A DNA stretch of 26,128 nt from Citromicrobium sp. (GTDB lineage Bacteria; Pseudomonadota; Alphaproteobacteria; Sphingomonadales; Sphingomonadaceae), in assembly GCA_003248395.1 (NCBI GenBank), contig QFNA01000013.1:1-26128 (forward strand), written 5' to 3'. A program made the position numbers and the translations under genes. The notes beneath the pieces are model-generated. The model did no database searches. It had not been told where the DNA came from and worked only from the letters and a program-made list of their open reading frames with translations. The number at the start of each line of letters is the position of its first letter. The first letter of the stretch is position 1. Below are positions 7,562 through 15,076 of the stretch, one piece after another.

Positions 7562-7653
7562 TGGCGGAGACGGAGGGATTCGAACCCTCGATACCCGTTA
7601 CCAGGTATGGCTCCTTAGCAGGGAGCTGGTTTCAGCCACTCACCCACGTCTCC
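7562..7653 (-). tRNA. tRNA-Ser (anticodon GCU)
   Basis: Read on the minus strand, the acceptor arms GGAGACG and CGTCTCC pair perfectly, followed by discriminator G and an encoded CCA. The anticodon loop CTGCTAA gives GCU, read as serine (AGC/AGU). The long variable arm CATACCTGGTAACGGGTATCG is typical of class II tRNA-Ser, and GGTTCGAATCC is the T arm. At 92 bases including CCA the length is right. The tRNA marks the right edge of the CdiA-containing island. A strong promoter lies upstream at 7683-7711. Confidence 0.96.
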
Positions 7654-7682
7654 GGGTACGCATCTTGGCTGCGAGGGGCGCG

Positions 7683-7711
7683 CTATAGCCAGCGGCACCT
7701 TGCCCTTCAAG
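7683..7711 (-). promoter_or_regulatory. Sigma-70-type promoter of tRNA-Ser
   Basis: On the minus strand, CTTGAA (7711-7706) and CTATAG (7688-7683) are separated by exactly 17 bases. The tRNA 5' end is about 30 bases downstream of the -10 box. This matches alphaproteobacterial housekeeping promoters. Confidence 0.6.
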
Positions 7712-7867
7712 AGTGAATCCGGTCGCGGACCAGATGGCGCATAAACGACTCGTTTCGGCGCGAATTCGATTCGGTTCATCGCCGTTTCATTGCTGCCGTG
7801 GTCCAAAAGGATTCTGTTCTCCCGCGCAGCCCCCTGTTCGGCGCGTGGGCTAGCGAGAGGATCCGTG

Positions 7868-8653
7868 ATGAAAACCGCCAGACAGTTTGCAGCCACACTT
7901 GTTGCCATTTTCGGGCTCGCAGCGGCGCCGCTCGCCGCGCAGGTCGAAACAGTCGATCCGGACGATGCGTATAATGCGCCAATCGACGGTGATCTCGAGG
8001 AAGCGCCGGGTGAACCTTCCCCCTATGGCGAACCTGCGCCGGTACAGTCGGCGGGCACGGACTGGTCGACACCGCCTGCGCAGACGGAGGCCATACCGCA
8101 ATGGTCCGAGCAGGATGCCGAGCAGGCAGCGTCGGCTGCAGTCGACAGCGCAGATGTCGATGATCCCTCGACCACCTATCGCGAAGACGACCTGATCGGA
8201 GCCGCCGAAGGCGTATTCGGTCAGGGCGCTGAAGGTGTCGCGGGCATGATCCGCAAGCTTCTTGCCGAACAGGGCGAGCCCAATGGCTATATCGTGGGGC
8301 GCGAGGCGGGCGGGGCCTTCGTGGTCGGCGCGCGCTATGGCTCTGGCACGCTGTACCACAAGATCGAAGGACAGATGCCGGTATACTGGACCGGGCCTTC
8401 GGTGGGCTTCGATGCGGGGGCCAATGCGGGCAGCACCTTCGTGCTGGTCTACAATTTGTTCGACACCGAAGAGCTCTACGAGCGCTATCCCAGCGCCGAA
8501 GGCCAGCTCTACGCCGTCGGCGGTCTGACCGCGAGCTATCTTCGCAAAGGCGATGTCGTGCTGATCCCGATCCGTGTTGGCGCGGGACTGCGGTTGGGCG
8601 TCAACGCCGGCTATATGCGGTTTTCCAAAGAGCATCGCTGGCTGCCGTTCTAA
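7868..8653 (+). CDS. eipA: DUF1134 family envelope protein (EipA-like)
   Basis: 261 residues. A signal peptide (residues 1-24, ending PLAA before Q25) sends it to the periplasm. A low-complexity acidic and proline-rich stretch follows to about residue 105. The DUF1134 domain fills the rest, with the family phrases NGYIVGREAGGAFVVG, RYGSGTLYHK, WTGPSVGFDAG and LVPIRVG-like VLIPIRVGAGLRLG. The family is represented by EipA of Brucella, a periplasmic protein needed for envelope integrity; its biochemical activity is not established. The start ATG at 7868 has GAGAGGA six bases upstream, which rules out the open stretch further upstream. It is monocistronic by spacing, with about 100 bases before the next gene. 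Confidence 0.88.
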   Translation: MKTARQFAATLVAIFGLAAAPLAAQVETVDPDDAYNAPIDGDLEEAPGEPSPYGEPAPVQSAGTDWSTPPAQTEAIPQWSEQDAEQAASAAVDSADVDDPSTTYREDDLIGAAEGVFGQGAEGVAGMIRKLLAEQGEPNGYIVGREAGGAFVVGARYGSGTLYHKIEGQMPVYWTGPSVGFDAGANAGSTFVLVYNLFDTEELYERYPSAEGQLYAVGGLTASYLRKGDVVLIPIRVGAGLRLGVNAGYMRFSKEHRWLPF

Positions 8654-8751
8654 AGGGCCCGGCGCGGCAAAAGCTGCCACAAGCTCAATTTGCAGCACCG
8701 CAATCCTATTAGAGGTTGCGACCTCTCGCGTATGTCAGCAAAGAACCGCGC

Positions 8752-9930
8752 ATGCTTGAGAACCTCAACGCCCAGCCGCCCGATGCGCTCCTCGCCCTGA
8801 TCAAGATGTATGCCGCCGACGATCGCGCCGACAAGATCGATCTCGGCGTCGGCGTATATCGCACCAACGAGGGCTCCACGCCGGTTTTCCGTGCAGTCAA
8901 GCAGGCGGAGAAACGCCTGATCGAGGAACAGGACAGCAAATCCTACCTCGGGCCCGAAGGCGACACTGGTTTTGTCGACGCGCTCGAACCGTATATCTTC
9001 GGCGATGATAAGGCCCTGTTGTCGCGCATCGAGGGGATGCAGACACCCGGGGGTACCGGAGCCGTGAGGCTCGCGGTTTCGCTCGCGGCAAAGGCGGGTG
9101 TCGAGCGCGTTCACCTCGGCATACCGAGCTGGCCCAATCATGCCCAGATCCTCGACGATGTCGGGGTCGAAACCGCGACTTTTAATCATGCGACTGCCGA
9201 GGGCACGGCAGACATCGAAGCTGTATTGACAGCGATCAACACGGCGGGCCGCAAGGATGCCGTGCTGCTGCACGGCTGCTGCCACAATCCGACCGGGATC
9301 GATTACACGGCCGACGATTGGTCGCAGATCGCGAATGCGTTTGCCGAAACCGGTGTGCTGCCGATCCTCGATATCGCCTACCAAGGGTTGGGGCAGGGGA
9401 TGGAAGAAGATGTCGCCGGGGTCCGCCGTGTGCTGGGGGCCGTGCCGGAGGCGCTGATCGCCTACAGCTGCGACAAGAATTTCGGTGTCTACCGCGATCG
9501 GGTCGGAGCCTTCTACATGATGGCGAGGGACGCGGCCCAACTCGGCGCAATCGCGTCCAATGCGAACGCTCTGGCGCGCGCCAACTGGTCAATGCCCCCC
9601 GATCATGGCGGCGCGGCGGTGCGGATCGCCCTCACCGATGATGGCATGACGCGCGAATGGCAGGCCGAGCTCGACGAGATGCGCGCGAGGATGCGCCGCG
9701 TTCGTGAAAGGCTTGCTGCCGCCGACAACGAGGTGCCAGGGCTCAATCTCGCTGCATTGGCAGGCCAGAACGGGTTGTTCGCCATGCTGCCGCTGACCAG
9801 GGACCAGATCGTGAAGCTCCGCGAAGAGCACGCCATTTACATGGCGGGATCGGGACGCATCAACGTGGCCGGGCTCCACGCAGGCAACACCGATCGATTC
9901 ATCGCTGCTTTGGCGGATGTGACGCGTTAA
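8752..9930 (+). CDS. Class I aspartate/aromatic amino acid aminotransferase (PLP)
   Basis: 392-residue cytoplasmic transaminase of the AspC/TyrB branch. It would transfer amino groups between aspartate or aromatic amino acids and 2-oxoglutarate. Visible PLP-site residues are N179 in NPTG, D207 and Y210 in LDIAYQG, and the Schiff-base lysine K242 in SCDKNFGVYRDR. The C-terminal SGRINVAGL holds the substrate-carboxylate arginine. Length is normal. The start ATG at 8752 gives the family's MLENLN-type N-terminus; a TTG at 8716 is less likely. The ribosome site is weak. Its stop overlaps the GNAT start by one base (TAATG). Substrate preference, aspartate or tyrosine/phenylalanine, cannot be settled from sequence alone. 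Confidence 0.93.
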   Translation: MLENLNAQPPDALLALIKMYAADDRADKIDLGVGVYRTNEGSTPVFRAVKQAEKRLIEEQDSKSYLGPEGDTGFVDALEPYIFGDDKALLSRIEGMQTPGGTGAVRLAVSLAAKAGVERVHLGIPSWPNHAQILDDVGVETATFNHATAEGTADIEAVLTAINTAGRKDAVLLHGCCHNPTGIDYTADDWSQIANAFAETGVLPILDIAYQGLGQGMEEDVAGVRRVLGAVPEALIAYSCDKNFGVYRDRVGAFYMMARDAAQLGAIASNANALARANWSMPPDHGGAAVRIALTDDGMTREWQAELDEMRARMRRVRERLAAADNEVPGLNLAALAGQNGLFAMLPLTRDQIVKLREEHAIYMAGSGRINVAGLHAGNTDRFIAALADVTR

Positions 9931-10478
9931 TGGATCGCCAGCCGGTCCTGATGGGGGAGCGGCTGGTGTTGAGGCCACTGCGCTGCGGTGATTGGCCGGC
10001 GCTATTCGCCGTGGCAGCCGATCCATTGATTTGGGAACAGCATCCCGTCCATGATCGCTGGCGCGAGGATGTCTTCTGTTCGTTTTTCGATGAAGCGATC
10101 GGAGCTGGCGGCGCCTTGGTCGCGATACGGCGTTCGGATGGAGCGGTCATCGGCAGCTCCCAGTTTCGCGCGTGCCCGATCGTTCCGAACGAACTCGAAA
10201 TCGGATGGACGTTTCTGGCACGCGACTGTTGGGGAACCGGCCTCAATCCGGAAATGAAGCGCCTGATGCTCGACCACGCAATGCTGACAGAACAACGTGT
10301 GCTCTTTCGCATTGGCGAACACAATGTGCGAAGTCGAATGGCGATCGAAGCTATCGGTGCCCGGCTGGTCGATGGCGTGATCGAAAATGGCGAATATCGC
10401 GGCGAACCGATCCGCCATGTGGTCTATGAAATCACTTGCGAGAGCGTCCTCGATGGCCAGTCCCGGCGCAGCGCCTAG
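9930..10478 (+). CDS. GNAT family N-acetyltransferase, RimJ/RimL-like
   Basis: 182 residues with the pattern of Acetyltransf_3 proteins. The N-terminal GERLVLRPLRCGDWPALFAV is followed by a central IGSSQFR strand and ELEIGWTFL. WGTGLNPEMKRLML stands where the acetyl-CoA pyrophosphate loop and its helix lie; the usual glycine loop is somewhat altered. HNVRSRMAIEAIGARLVDG near the end is the characteristic N-x-x-S-x-x-A-I-x-x-x-G-A motif. The acceptor could be a protein N-terminus, an amino acid or a small molecule; nothing visible decides it. It is translationally coupled to the aminotransferase, which suggests co-expression but not necessarily a shared pathway. Confidence 0.88.
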   Translation: MDRQPVLMGERLVLRPLRCGDWPALFAVAADPLIWEQHPVHDRWREDVFCSFFDEAIGAGGALVAIRRSDGAVIGSSQFRACPIVPNELEIGWTFLARDCWGTGLNPEMKRLMLDHAMLTEQRVLFRIGEHNVRSRMAIEAIGARLVDGVIENGEYRGEPIRHVVYEITCESVLDGQSRRSA

Positions 10479-10490
10479 ATTGTTGGTCCG

Positions 10491-10505
10491 GCGCCGCGAC
10501 GGCGC
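10491..10505. terminator. Short GC hairpin between convergent genes
   Basis: The arms GCGCCG and CGGCGC with loop CGA sit in the 36-base gap between the convergent GNAT and ribE genes. It could end transcription in both directions. There is no T run, so the call is tentative. Confidence 0.3.
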
Positions 10506-10514
10506 GCTTGAAAC

Positions 10515-11132
10515 CTAGGAAGCCAGCGACTGCATGCGCTGCAGATAGCGCGCCAGGACGTCGATCTCCAGATTGACCCTGTCACCCGGTCCCAATGCGC
10601 CTAGTGTCGTCACCTCACCGGTGTGCGGGATGATGTTGAGCGAGAACTCGCACGTCCCGTCCGCGCGGTCTGAAACAGTGTTGACGGTGAGCGAGACTCC
10701 GTCGACGGTGATCGAGCCTTTCTCTGCGACGAAAGGCGCAAACTCCCGTGCGACGCTGACAAGTATTCGCGTGGACCCGCCGGCGTCGCTCACTTGCGTC
10801 ACCTGGCCAACCGTATCGACATGACCGGTAACGAGGTGGCCACCGAGTTCGTCGCCCAATTTTAGCGCGGGTTCGAGATTGATGGTCCGCCCGGCGTCCC
10901 ACATGCCCGGCACCGTGCGGGCGACTGTCTCGGCAGAGACGTCGAACCCGATGCGCGCGCCACCGTCCGATCCAGCGCGGTCGACGACAGTCAGGCATAC
11001 ACCGGAACAGGCGATCGATGCACCGATGTCGATCGACGCAGGATCGAAACTGCACTTGATCGTGACGTGCAGGTCGCCGCGATGCTCGACTTTGTCGATC
11101 GTGCCGATGGCGGTGACGATTCCGGTAAACAT
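10515..11132 (-). CDS. ribE: Riboflavin synthase alpha subunit
   Basis: 205 residues. It dismutates two molecules of 6,7-dimethyl-8-ribityllumazine into riboflavin and the pyrimidinedione, the last step of vitamin B2 synthesis. It begins with the diagnostic MFTGIV. Two lumazine-binding repeats follow, roughly residues 1-95 and 96-195, with CSGVCLTVV in the first, the linker GGHLVTGHVD, and ITVDGVSLTVN in the second. Length is normal. The start at 11132 is fixed by the MFTGIV N-terminus and lies only four bases after the ribD stop, with AAGGGA inside the end of ribD as ribosome site. It is the last gene of the six-gene minus-strand unit. Confidence 0.96.
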   Translation of the reverse strand: MFTGIVTAIGTIDKVEHRGDLHVTIKCSFDPASIDIGASIACSGVCLTVVDRAGSDGGARIGFDVSAETVARTVPGMWDAGRTINLEPALKLGDELGGHLVTGHVDTVGQVTQVSDAGGSTRILVSVAREFAPFVAEKGSITVDGVSLTVNTVSDRADGTCEFSLNIIPHTGEVTTLGALGPGDRVNLEIDVLARYLQRMQSLAS

Positions 11133-11136
11133 CGTT

Positions 11137-12123
11137 TCAGCTATTCCCTTGCCGATTGCGCCGATAGGCAGTGTACGTGTCACTGCCAAGCTTGCGCTGG
11201 TCAACCTCCACCCATCTGCCATGCGCTTGCTGCAGCGAGGAAAGGCCGATGTCGCCCAGAGCAGGCCGTCCCTCGCCGATCAGGATGGGCGCACGATAAA
11301 TTTCCAGCCGATCAACCAGATCGGCTGCGAGGAAACTGGCAGCGGCCGAGGCTCCCCCTTCGACGTAGAGATATTGCAGGTTTGTCAGCCGACCGATCTG
11401 CTCCGGCGCATTGATGACCTGCACGCCGTCGGGCGGTATCCCTCTCGTGAGGAGGATACGCTGAGGGCTGCGGCTTTCGAGGCCGGGGAGACGCACGTCC
11501 AATCCTGGCTTGTCGTGACGCCAGGTGGCGCCACCGACGAGAATCGCGTCTGCCATGGCGCGACGCGAATGCACGTGCGCCCGCGCGATCTCGCCGGTAA
11601 TCCAGCGGCTCTCGCCATTCGCCATGGCGATGCATCCATCGAGCGAGAGCGCCAGTTTGAGAGTGACATGCGGCCGCGCCTCATGCGTGCGCGTGAGGTA
11701 GCCGGACAGGGACTCGCTGACCTCTTCGCTATCCATCACAGAACATTCTATTCCGGCAGCGCGCAGTTTTGCTATCCCCTTGCCGGCGGTCCGGGGATCG
11801 GGGTCCCGCGCGCCGATGACAATCCGCGATACGCCTGCCGCCACAAGCAGGTCGGCGCAGGCCGGACCGCGGGGAGAACGATGCGCGCAAGGTTCGAGCG
11901 TGACAAAAACGGTCGCCCCGCGCGCCTCCTCGCCTGCGAGCGCGAGCGCCTCTGCTTCGGCGTGCGGACGTCCTCCGTCTTGTGTCCAGCCGCGACCGAC
12001 GATCTCGCCTGTTTGCGACAGGATCAGGCATCCGACTGCGGGGTTCGGCCGTGACGCAGGTCGCCCGCGCGATGCCAGGCGCGCTGCCGCAGCGAGATAC
12101 CGCGCGTCAGTCGGTGTCGGCAT
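11137..12123 (-). CDS. ribD: Bifunctional diaminohydroxyphosphoribosylaminopyrimidine deaminase / 5-amino-6-(5-phosphoribosylamino)uracil reductase
   Basis: 328 residues carrying out the second and third steps of riboflavin synthesis. The N-terminal deaminase (about 1-145) shows RPNPAVG at 25-31. Its zinc site is H54 with catalytic E56 in HAEAEAL, plus C79 and C89 in PCAHRSPRGPAC. The C-terminal reductase (about 150-320) shows RPHVTLKLALSLDG, the SRWITG motif, DAILVGGATWRHDKP and YVEGGAS near the NADPH site. The reductase is slightly short but all blocks are there. The start ATG at 12123 overlaps the end of the upstream membrane-protein gene by 17 bases. ribE follows four bases after the stop, so both enzymes are made from one message. 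No FMN riboswitch is visible ahead of it. Confidence 0.95.
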   Translation of the reverse strand: MPTPTDARYLAAAARLASRGRPASRPNPAVGCLILSQTGEIVGRGWTQDGGRPHAEAEALALAGEEARGATVFVTLEPCAHRSPRGPACADLLVAAGVSRIVIGARDPDPRTAGKGIAKLRAAGIECSVMDSEEVSESLSGYLTRTHEARPHVTLKLALSLDGCIAMANGESRWITGEIARAHVHSRRAMADAILVGGATWRHDKPGLDVRLPGLESRSPQRILLTRGIPPDGVQVINAPEQIGRLTNLQYLYVEGGASAAASFLAADLVDRLEIYRAPILIGEGRPALGDIGLSSLQQAHGRWVEVDQRKLGSDTYTAYRRNRQGNS

Positions 12124-12580
12124 CGCGCGGCTGATCTGCGCGAGTACGGCCGTTCTCGTCGAACAGGCGGTCGAGCCGCTCCTGGCGCGCGCGCTCGGCG
12201 GCCTCACGCTCAGCGCGGCCTTCCGCCTCCGCCTGCGATACGTCGATGCCCGTTGCTGTGCCCAGCGTGCGATACAAGGCTCGCTTCCGGGCCGCGATGC
12301 GCTCTTCCTCTGCTTCGCGGATTTCCTTGAGCCGCTGGTTCTCGATGTTGGACAGGCGGATTTCCTCGTCGCTGCGTCCGTCCTCGAGCGTCGTGATATA
12401 GCTGACGCTGGGCGGCGCTGGCGGCACGAAATAGTCTTCGAGAGTAACCCAGTACATCAGGCCGCCTGTCGCCAGGATCGATGCAGCCAGGATCGGCCAG
12501 CGGTGCGGCGTCGGCTGGCGGATATAGTCCCAGAAATCGGCGATCCCGCCGGCGGGGTTCAGGCGGCTGATATAGCGCAT
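12107..12580 (-). CDS. Unknown single-pass membrane protein with charged coiled-coil tail
   Basis: 157 residues, family not recognised. An N-terminal cytoplasmic stretch (about 1-28) is followed by one membrane helix (WPILAASILATGGLMYW, about 29-45). A short proline-rich periplasmic-side linker (FVPPAPPSVSY) comes next. The rest is very charged with many E, R and A residues, including ENQRLKEIREAEEERIAARKR-like and AEREAAERARQERLD-like runs, which predict helical coiled coil from about 80 to 140. It lies between the YgjP-type peptidase gene, 32 bases upstream, and ribD, which it overlaps by 17 bases. It is therefore part of the operon. It has no catalytic motif and the function is open. Confidence 0.75.
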   Translation of the reverse strand: MRYISRLNPAGGIADFWDYIRQPTPHRWPILAASILATGGLMYWVTLEDYFVPPAPPSVSYITTLEDGRSDEEIRLSNIENQRLKEIREAEEERIAARKRALYRTLGTATGIDVSQAEAEGRAEREAAERARQERLDRLFDENGRTRADQPRDADTD

Positions 12581-12612
12581 GCTGGATAGATAGGGATTTT
12601 CCGATGCTTTCG

Positions 12613-13335
12613 CTAGCCGAAGGTGGCGTAGAGCGAGCGTCCGTGCTGCGAGAGCCATCGGTTTGCCGCGTCCAGATCGTCTTCGAACAACTGATCGAGC
12701 AGATTGTGGAATGCGGGCGAGTGATCGAAATGAACGAGATGGGCGACCTCGTGCGCAACGACCGAACGCCGCACATGGTCGGGGGCCTGGATCAGTCGCC
12801 AGTTGAGCCGGAGAACACCTTCGCTCGAACAACTGCCCCACCGACGCCTTGCACGCGTCAGGCGAACTTGTGCGGCGGGTAGCTTGGCCCGCGTGCAATA
12901 GAATGCGGCGTCGTCTTCGAAGTGCCTTTGCGATTCTTTTTCGAGCCAGCGGGCAAGGCGCTTGGCCAGGGTGTCGCGCGGCCCCCCGATATGGAGCGTG
13001 TCGGCTCTCAGCTCGGGCTTGCGTGGCGCATGCTCGTCCCAGGCGATGGCAATTTGGCGCCCGCAATAGGTGATCTGACGCGCGGCTACCGGGTCACGCC
13101 GTTCGGGCACCTTTGCCAGCTGCGCAGCAAGCCAGGTGCGGCGCGCGTGGGCAAAGGCTATCGCCTCGCGGCTGGCACACCATCGCGGCATTGTTATGTG
13201 TACCGCGCTGCCATCGCTTGCGAGCCGCAGGGTCAGACGCCGCGCCGTGGGATGGCGGCGTAGCTCGATGGGCAGCAGGCGCCCGGACAATTCGATTTCG
13301 GGTTGCAGGATATCCTTGCGCAGCCAGTCGATCAC
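12613..13335 (-). CDS. YgjP/DUF45-type zinc metallopeptidase-like protein
   Basis: 240 residues of the UTP pyrophosphatase/YgjP-type M48-related family (DUF45). The zinc motif HEVAH is at 195-199, with H205 in the FDHSPAFH stretch as the likely third ligand. RRWGSCSSEGVLRLNWRL just before it is the family's most conserved block (RWGSC). The N-terminal half is a basic beta-rich region. The start is GTG at 13335, chosen because it gives a four-base GTGA overlap with the preceding gene's stop; no better start exists downstream without losing conserved sequence. No signal peptide or membrane helix, so cytoplasmic. Family members remain poorly characterised; proteolysis is inferred from the motif. 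Confidence 0.88.
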   Translation of the reverse strand: MIDWLRKDILQPEIELSGRLLPIELRRHPTARRLTLRLASDGSAVHITMPRWCASREAIAFAHARRTWLAAQLAKVPERRDPVAARQITYCGRQIAIAWDEHAPRKPELRADTLHIGGPRDTLAKRLARWLEKESQRHFEDDAAFYCTRAKLPAAQVRLTRARRRWGSCSSEGVLRLNWRLIQAPDHVRRSVVAHEVAHLVHFDHSPAFHNLLDQLFEDDLDAANRWLSQHGRSLYATFG

Positions 13336-13796
13336 GCGGCTTCCTCTGCATCCTCTCCGTCGCTCCAGTCGACGATATGGTGTTCGAGCGGTCCGGCCTC
13401 GTCTTCGCTGATGACGCGGCCTGCGACCGAGACGCCCGCGCGCACGACGCCGTCCCGATCGCCGGTCAGGAGATAGTGCCAGGCGGGCAAGGGCCGCCCG
13501 TCCGCGCGGCGGACATAGGCGCAACTATCCGGCAACCATGGCACGCGGTCGACGAGTTGAAGGGTCAGCCGCAGGCAATCCGGGACAAACGCCTTGCGAT
13601 TGGGATAGTCCCTGCAGCGGGCGGTTTCGCAATCGAGCAATGTGCAGGCGACATTGGTTTCCTCGATTTCGCCGGTATCCTCGTATTCGATCTTGTGCAG
13701 GCAGCAGCGTCCGCACCCGTCACACAGCGCCTCCCATTCTTCTTGATCGAGCTTTGCCAGCGGCAGCTCCCAGAAACGGTCCCTCAACCGACCCAC
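13332..13796 (-). CDS. YcgN/UPF0260 family cysteine-cluster protein
   Basis: 154 residues of the YcgN-type zinc/iron-chelating family (CxxCxxCC). The first cluster is C25, C28, C31 and C32 in LCDGCGRCCLHK. More cysteines follow in VACTLLDCETARCRDYPNR and VPDCLRL. The C-terminal third has the family's PAWHYLLTGD block. The N-terminal FWELPLAKLDQEEWEALCDGCG also fits. The start is GTG at 13796, overlapping the end of the SCO gene by 13 bases; its 3' end overlaps the peptidase gene by four bases. The clustered cysteines point to metal binding; the physiological role is unknown. Confidence 0.9.
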   Translation of the reverse strand: MGRLRDRFWELPLAKLDQEEWEALCDGCGRCCLHKIEYEDTGEIEETNVACTLLDCETARCRDYPNRKAFVPDCLRLTLQLVDRVPWLPDSCAYVRRADGRPLPAWHYLLTGDRDGVVRAGVSVAGRVISEDEAGPLEHHIVDWSDGEDAEEAA

Positions 13797-14389
13797 TTTG
13801 CCAGTTCCGCTGCGACGGCCTCCGGTCCCTCGTCGGTCGGCAGCATGGCGAGCGGTTCGCCATCGCGTCCGAAAAGGTAGGTATATCCGTAATGGTTCAT
13901 CAGATATCCGCCGCCCGGCTGCGTCTCTCCGCGCGAGAAGGTGGTGCCGAAATCCTTGGCGACCTGTTCCAGAGTTGCAGTATCGCCGGTCATTCCGATC
14001 AGGCGCGGATGGAAATTGGCCGTGAACTCCCGCAACACCACGGGCGTGTCGCGGTCTGGATCGATGCTCACGAACAGCGGCTGGATCTGCGCTGCGAGCC
14101 GGGCATTCTCGCCTTCGAACTGCTTAAGCCCCGCCATCGCACGCTGGACATCGGTGGGGCAGATATCGGGGCAGTAGGCGTAGCCGAAATAGATGATCCG
14201 GTACTCGCCGTCGAAGTCGCTCCACGACACCGGCTTGTCGTTTTCTCCGGTCAGGGTGAAGTCGCCGCCGATGCTCGCGCCCGCCAGGGGCGGCTGTTCC
14301 GCGGGCGTAGTATCTGCGGCATGGCACCCGGCGATCAGCAGGGTGGCGGCAATCATGGCAAGCTTGTGGGGCATGACAGGGTGGTTCAT
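13784..14389 (-). CDS. SCO1/SenC family copper-binding thioredoxin-fold lipoprotein
   Basis: 201 residues. A lipoprotein signal ends in LIAGC with Cys22 as the acylated residue, anchoring the domain on the periplasmic side. The redox/copper motif CPDIC has C73 and C77, and the third copper ligand is H166 in MNHYGYTYLF. GGDFTLTGENDKPVSWSDF and FVSIDPDRDTP are standard SCO blocks. SCO proteins deliver copper or control thiol state for the CuA site of cytochrome c oxidase. The ATG at 14389 is taken; ATG at 14374 would keep the lipobox but lacks any ribosome site. This is the first gene of the minus-strand unit that runs through ribE, divergent from the ankyrin gene with 60 bases between. Confidence 0.93.
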   Translation of the reverse strand: MNHPVMPHKLAMIAATLLIAGCHAADTTPAEQPPLAGASIGGDFTLTGENDKPVSWSDFDGEYRIIYFGYAYCPDICPTDVQRAMAGLKQFEGENARLAAQIQPLFVSIDPDRDTPVVLREFTANFHPRLIGMTGDTATLEQVAKDFGTTFSRGETQPGGGYLMNHYGYTYLFGRDGEPLAMLPTDEGPEAVAAELAKWVG

Positions 14390-14449
14390 GGTCTGCTAAC
14401 GGCCCGTATTCAAGGGCGAGTCAGCCGCAAGGCTGCGGAAAACGAGACA

Positions 14450-15076
14450 ATGGAGAATGACGCGGTGCGCGCAAATTGGGTCAAGCAGGGTTTTGTGATC
14501 GTGGCGGGAATGGCAGCGCTGCTGGCGATGCCCGTCGCGGCGCAGCGGCAGTCGGAAGGGTTTACTTTCCTCGAAGCGGTCCGCGATCGCGATGGCGACA
14601 AGGCGACGCAACTGCTCGACCAGCCGGGTTCGACAATCATCAACGCACGCGACATCTCGACTGGCGAGACTGCGCTCCACGCCGTCGTCCAGCGCCGCGA
14701 TCTGACATGGGTCCGCTTCCTCCTGCAACGCGGCGCAAATCCGAACATCGCCGACCGGAACGGGGTGACGCCTCTGCAGCAGGCGGCGCAGCTCGGCTTC
14801 GTCGACGGTGTAGAGCGCCTGATTCAGGGCGGTGCGCAAGTGGATGTCAGCGACCAGACTGGAGAAACGCCGCTGATCAGCGCGATCCATCGCCGCGACA
14901 CTGCGATGATCGAGGTTCTGGTCGCCAATGGCGCCAATCCCGGGCGCACCGACAATTCGGGTCGTTCGGCACGCGACTACGCGCAACTTCTCGGCGAAAA
15001 CAGCGCAGCGGTGCAGGCGATTGCGCGCGCCGAAAAATCGAAGGGCGACAGCGCGAAAACCTACGGGCCCAACTGA
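14450..15076 (+). CDS. Secreted ankyrin-repeat protein
   Basis: 208 residues. A signal peptide covers residues 1-31 (hydrophobic VIVAGMAALLAMPVAA, cut before Q32), so the protein is periplasmic. Four ankyrin repeats follow, with the hallmarks GETALHAVVQRRD, GVTPLQQAAQLGF, GETPLISAIHRRD and SGRSARDYAQLLG, each with a following helix such as VRFLLQRGANPN. Ankyrin stacks bind proteins; the partner is not known. The start is ATG at 14450; GTG at 14465 with GGAG nine bases upstream is a serious alternative and keeps the signal peptide. The stop overlaps the COQ9 start (TGATG). Confidence 0.88.
   Translation: MENDAVRANWVKQGFVIVAGMAALLAMPVAAQRQSEGFTFLEAVRDRDGDKATQLLDQPGSTIINARDISTGETALHAVVQRRDLTWVRFLLQRGANPNIADRNGVTPLQQAAQLGFVDGVERLIQGGAQVDVSDQTGETPLISAIHRRDTAMIEVLVANGANPGRTDNSGRSARDYAQLLGENSAAVQAIARAEKSKGDSAKTYGPN

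Noticed and set aside
8650..9540. Long minus-strand open frame opposite the aminotransferase
   Set aside because: The opposite strand encodes a complete PLP enzyme. The antisense protein shows no domain and no ribosome site.
12124..12640. FMN riboswitch ahead of ribD
   Set aside because: The upstream sequence is coding for the membrane protein and peptidase genes, and no conserved RFN-type stems were recognised.
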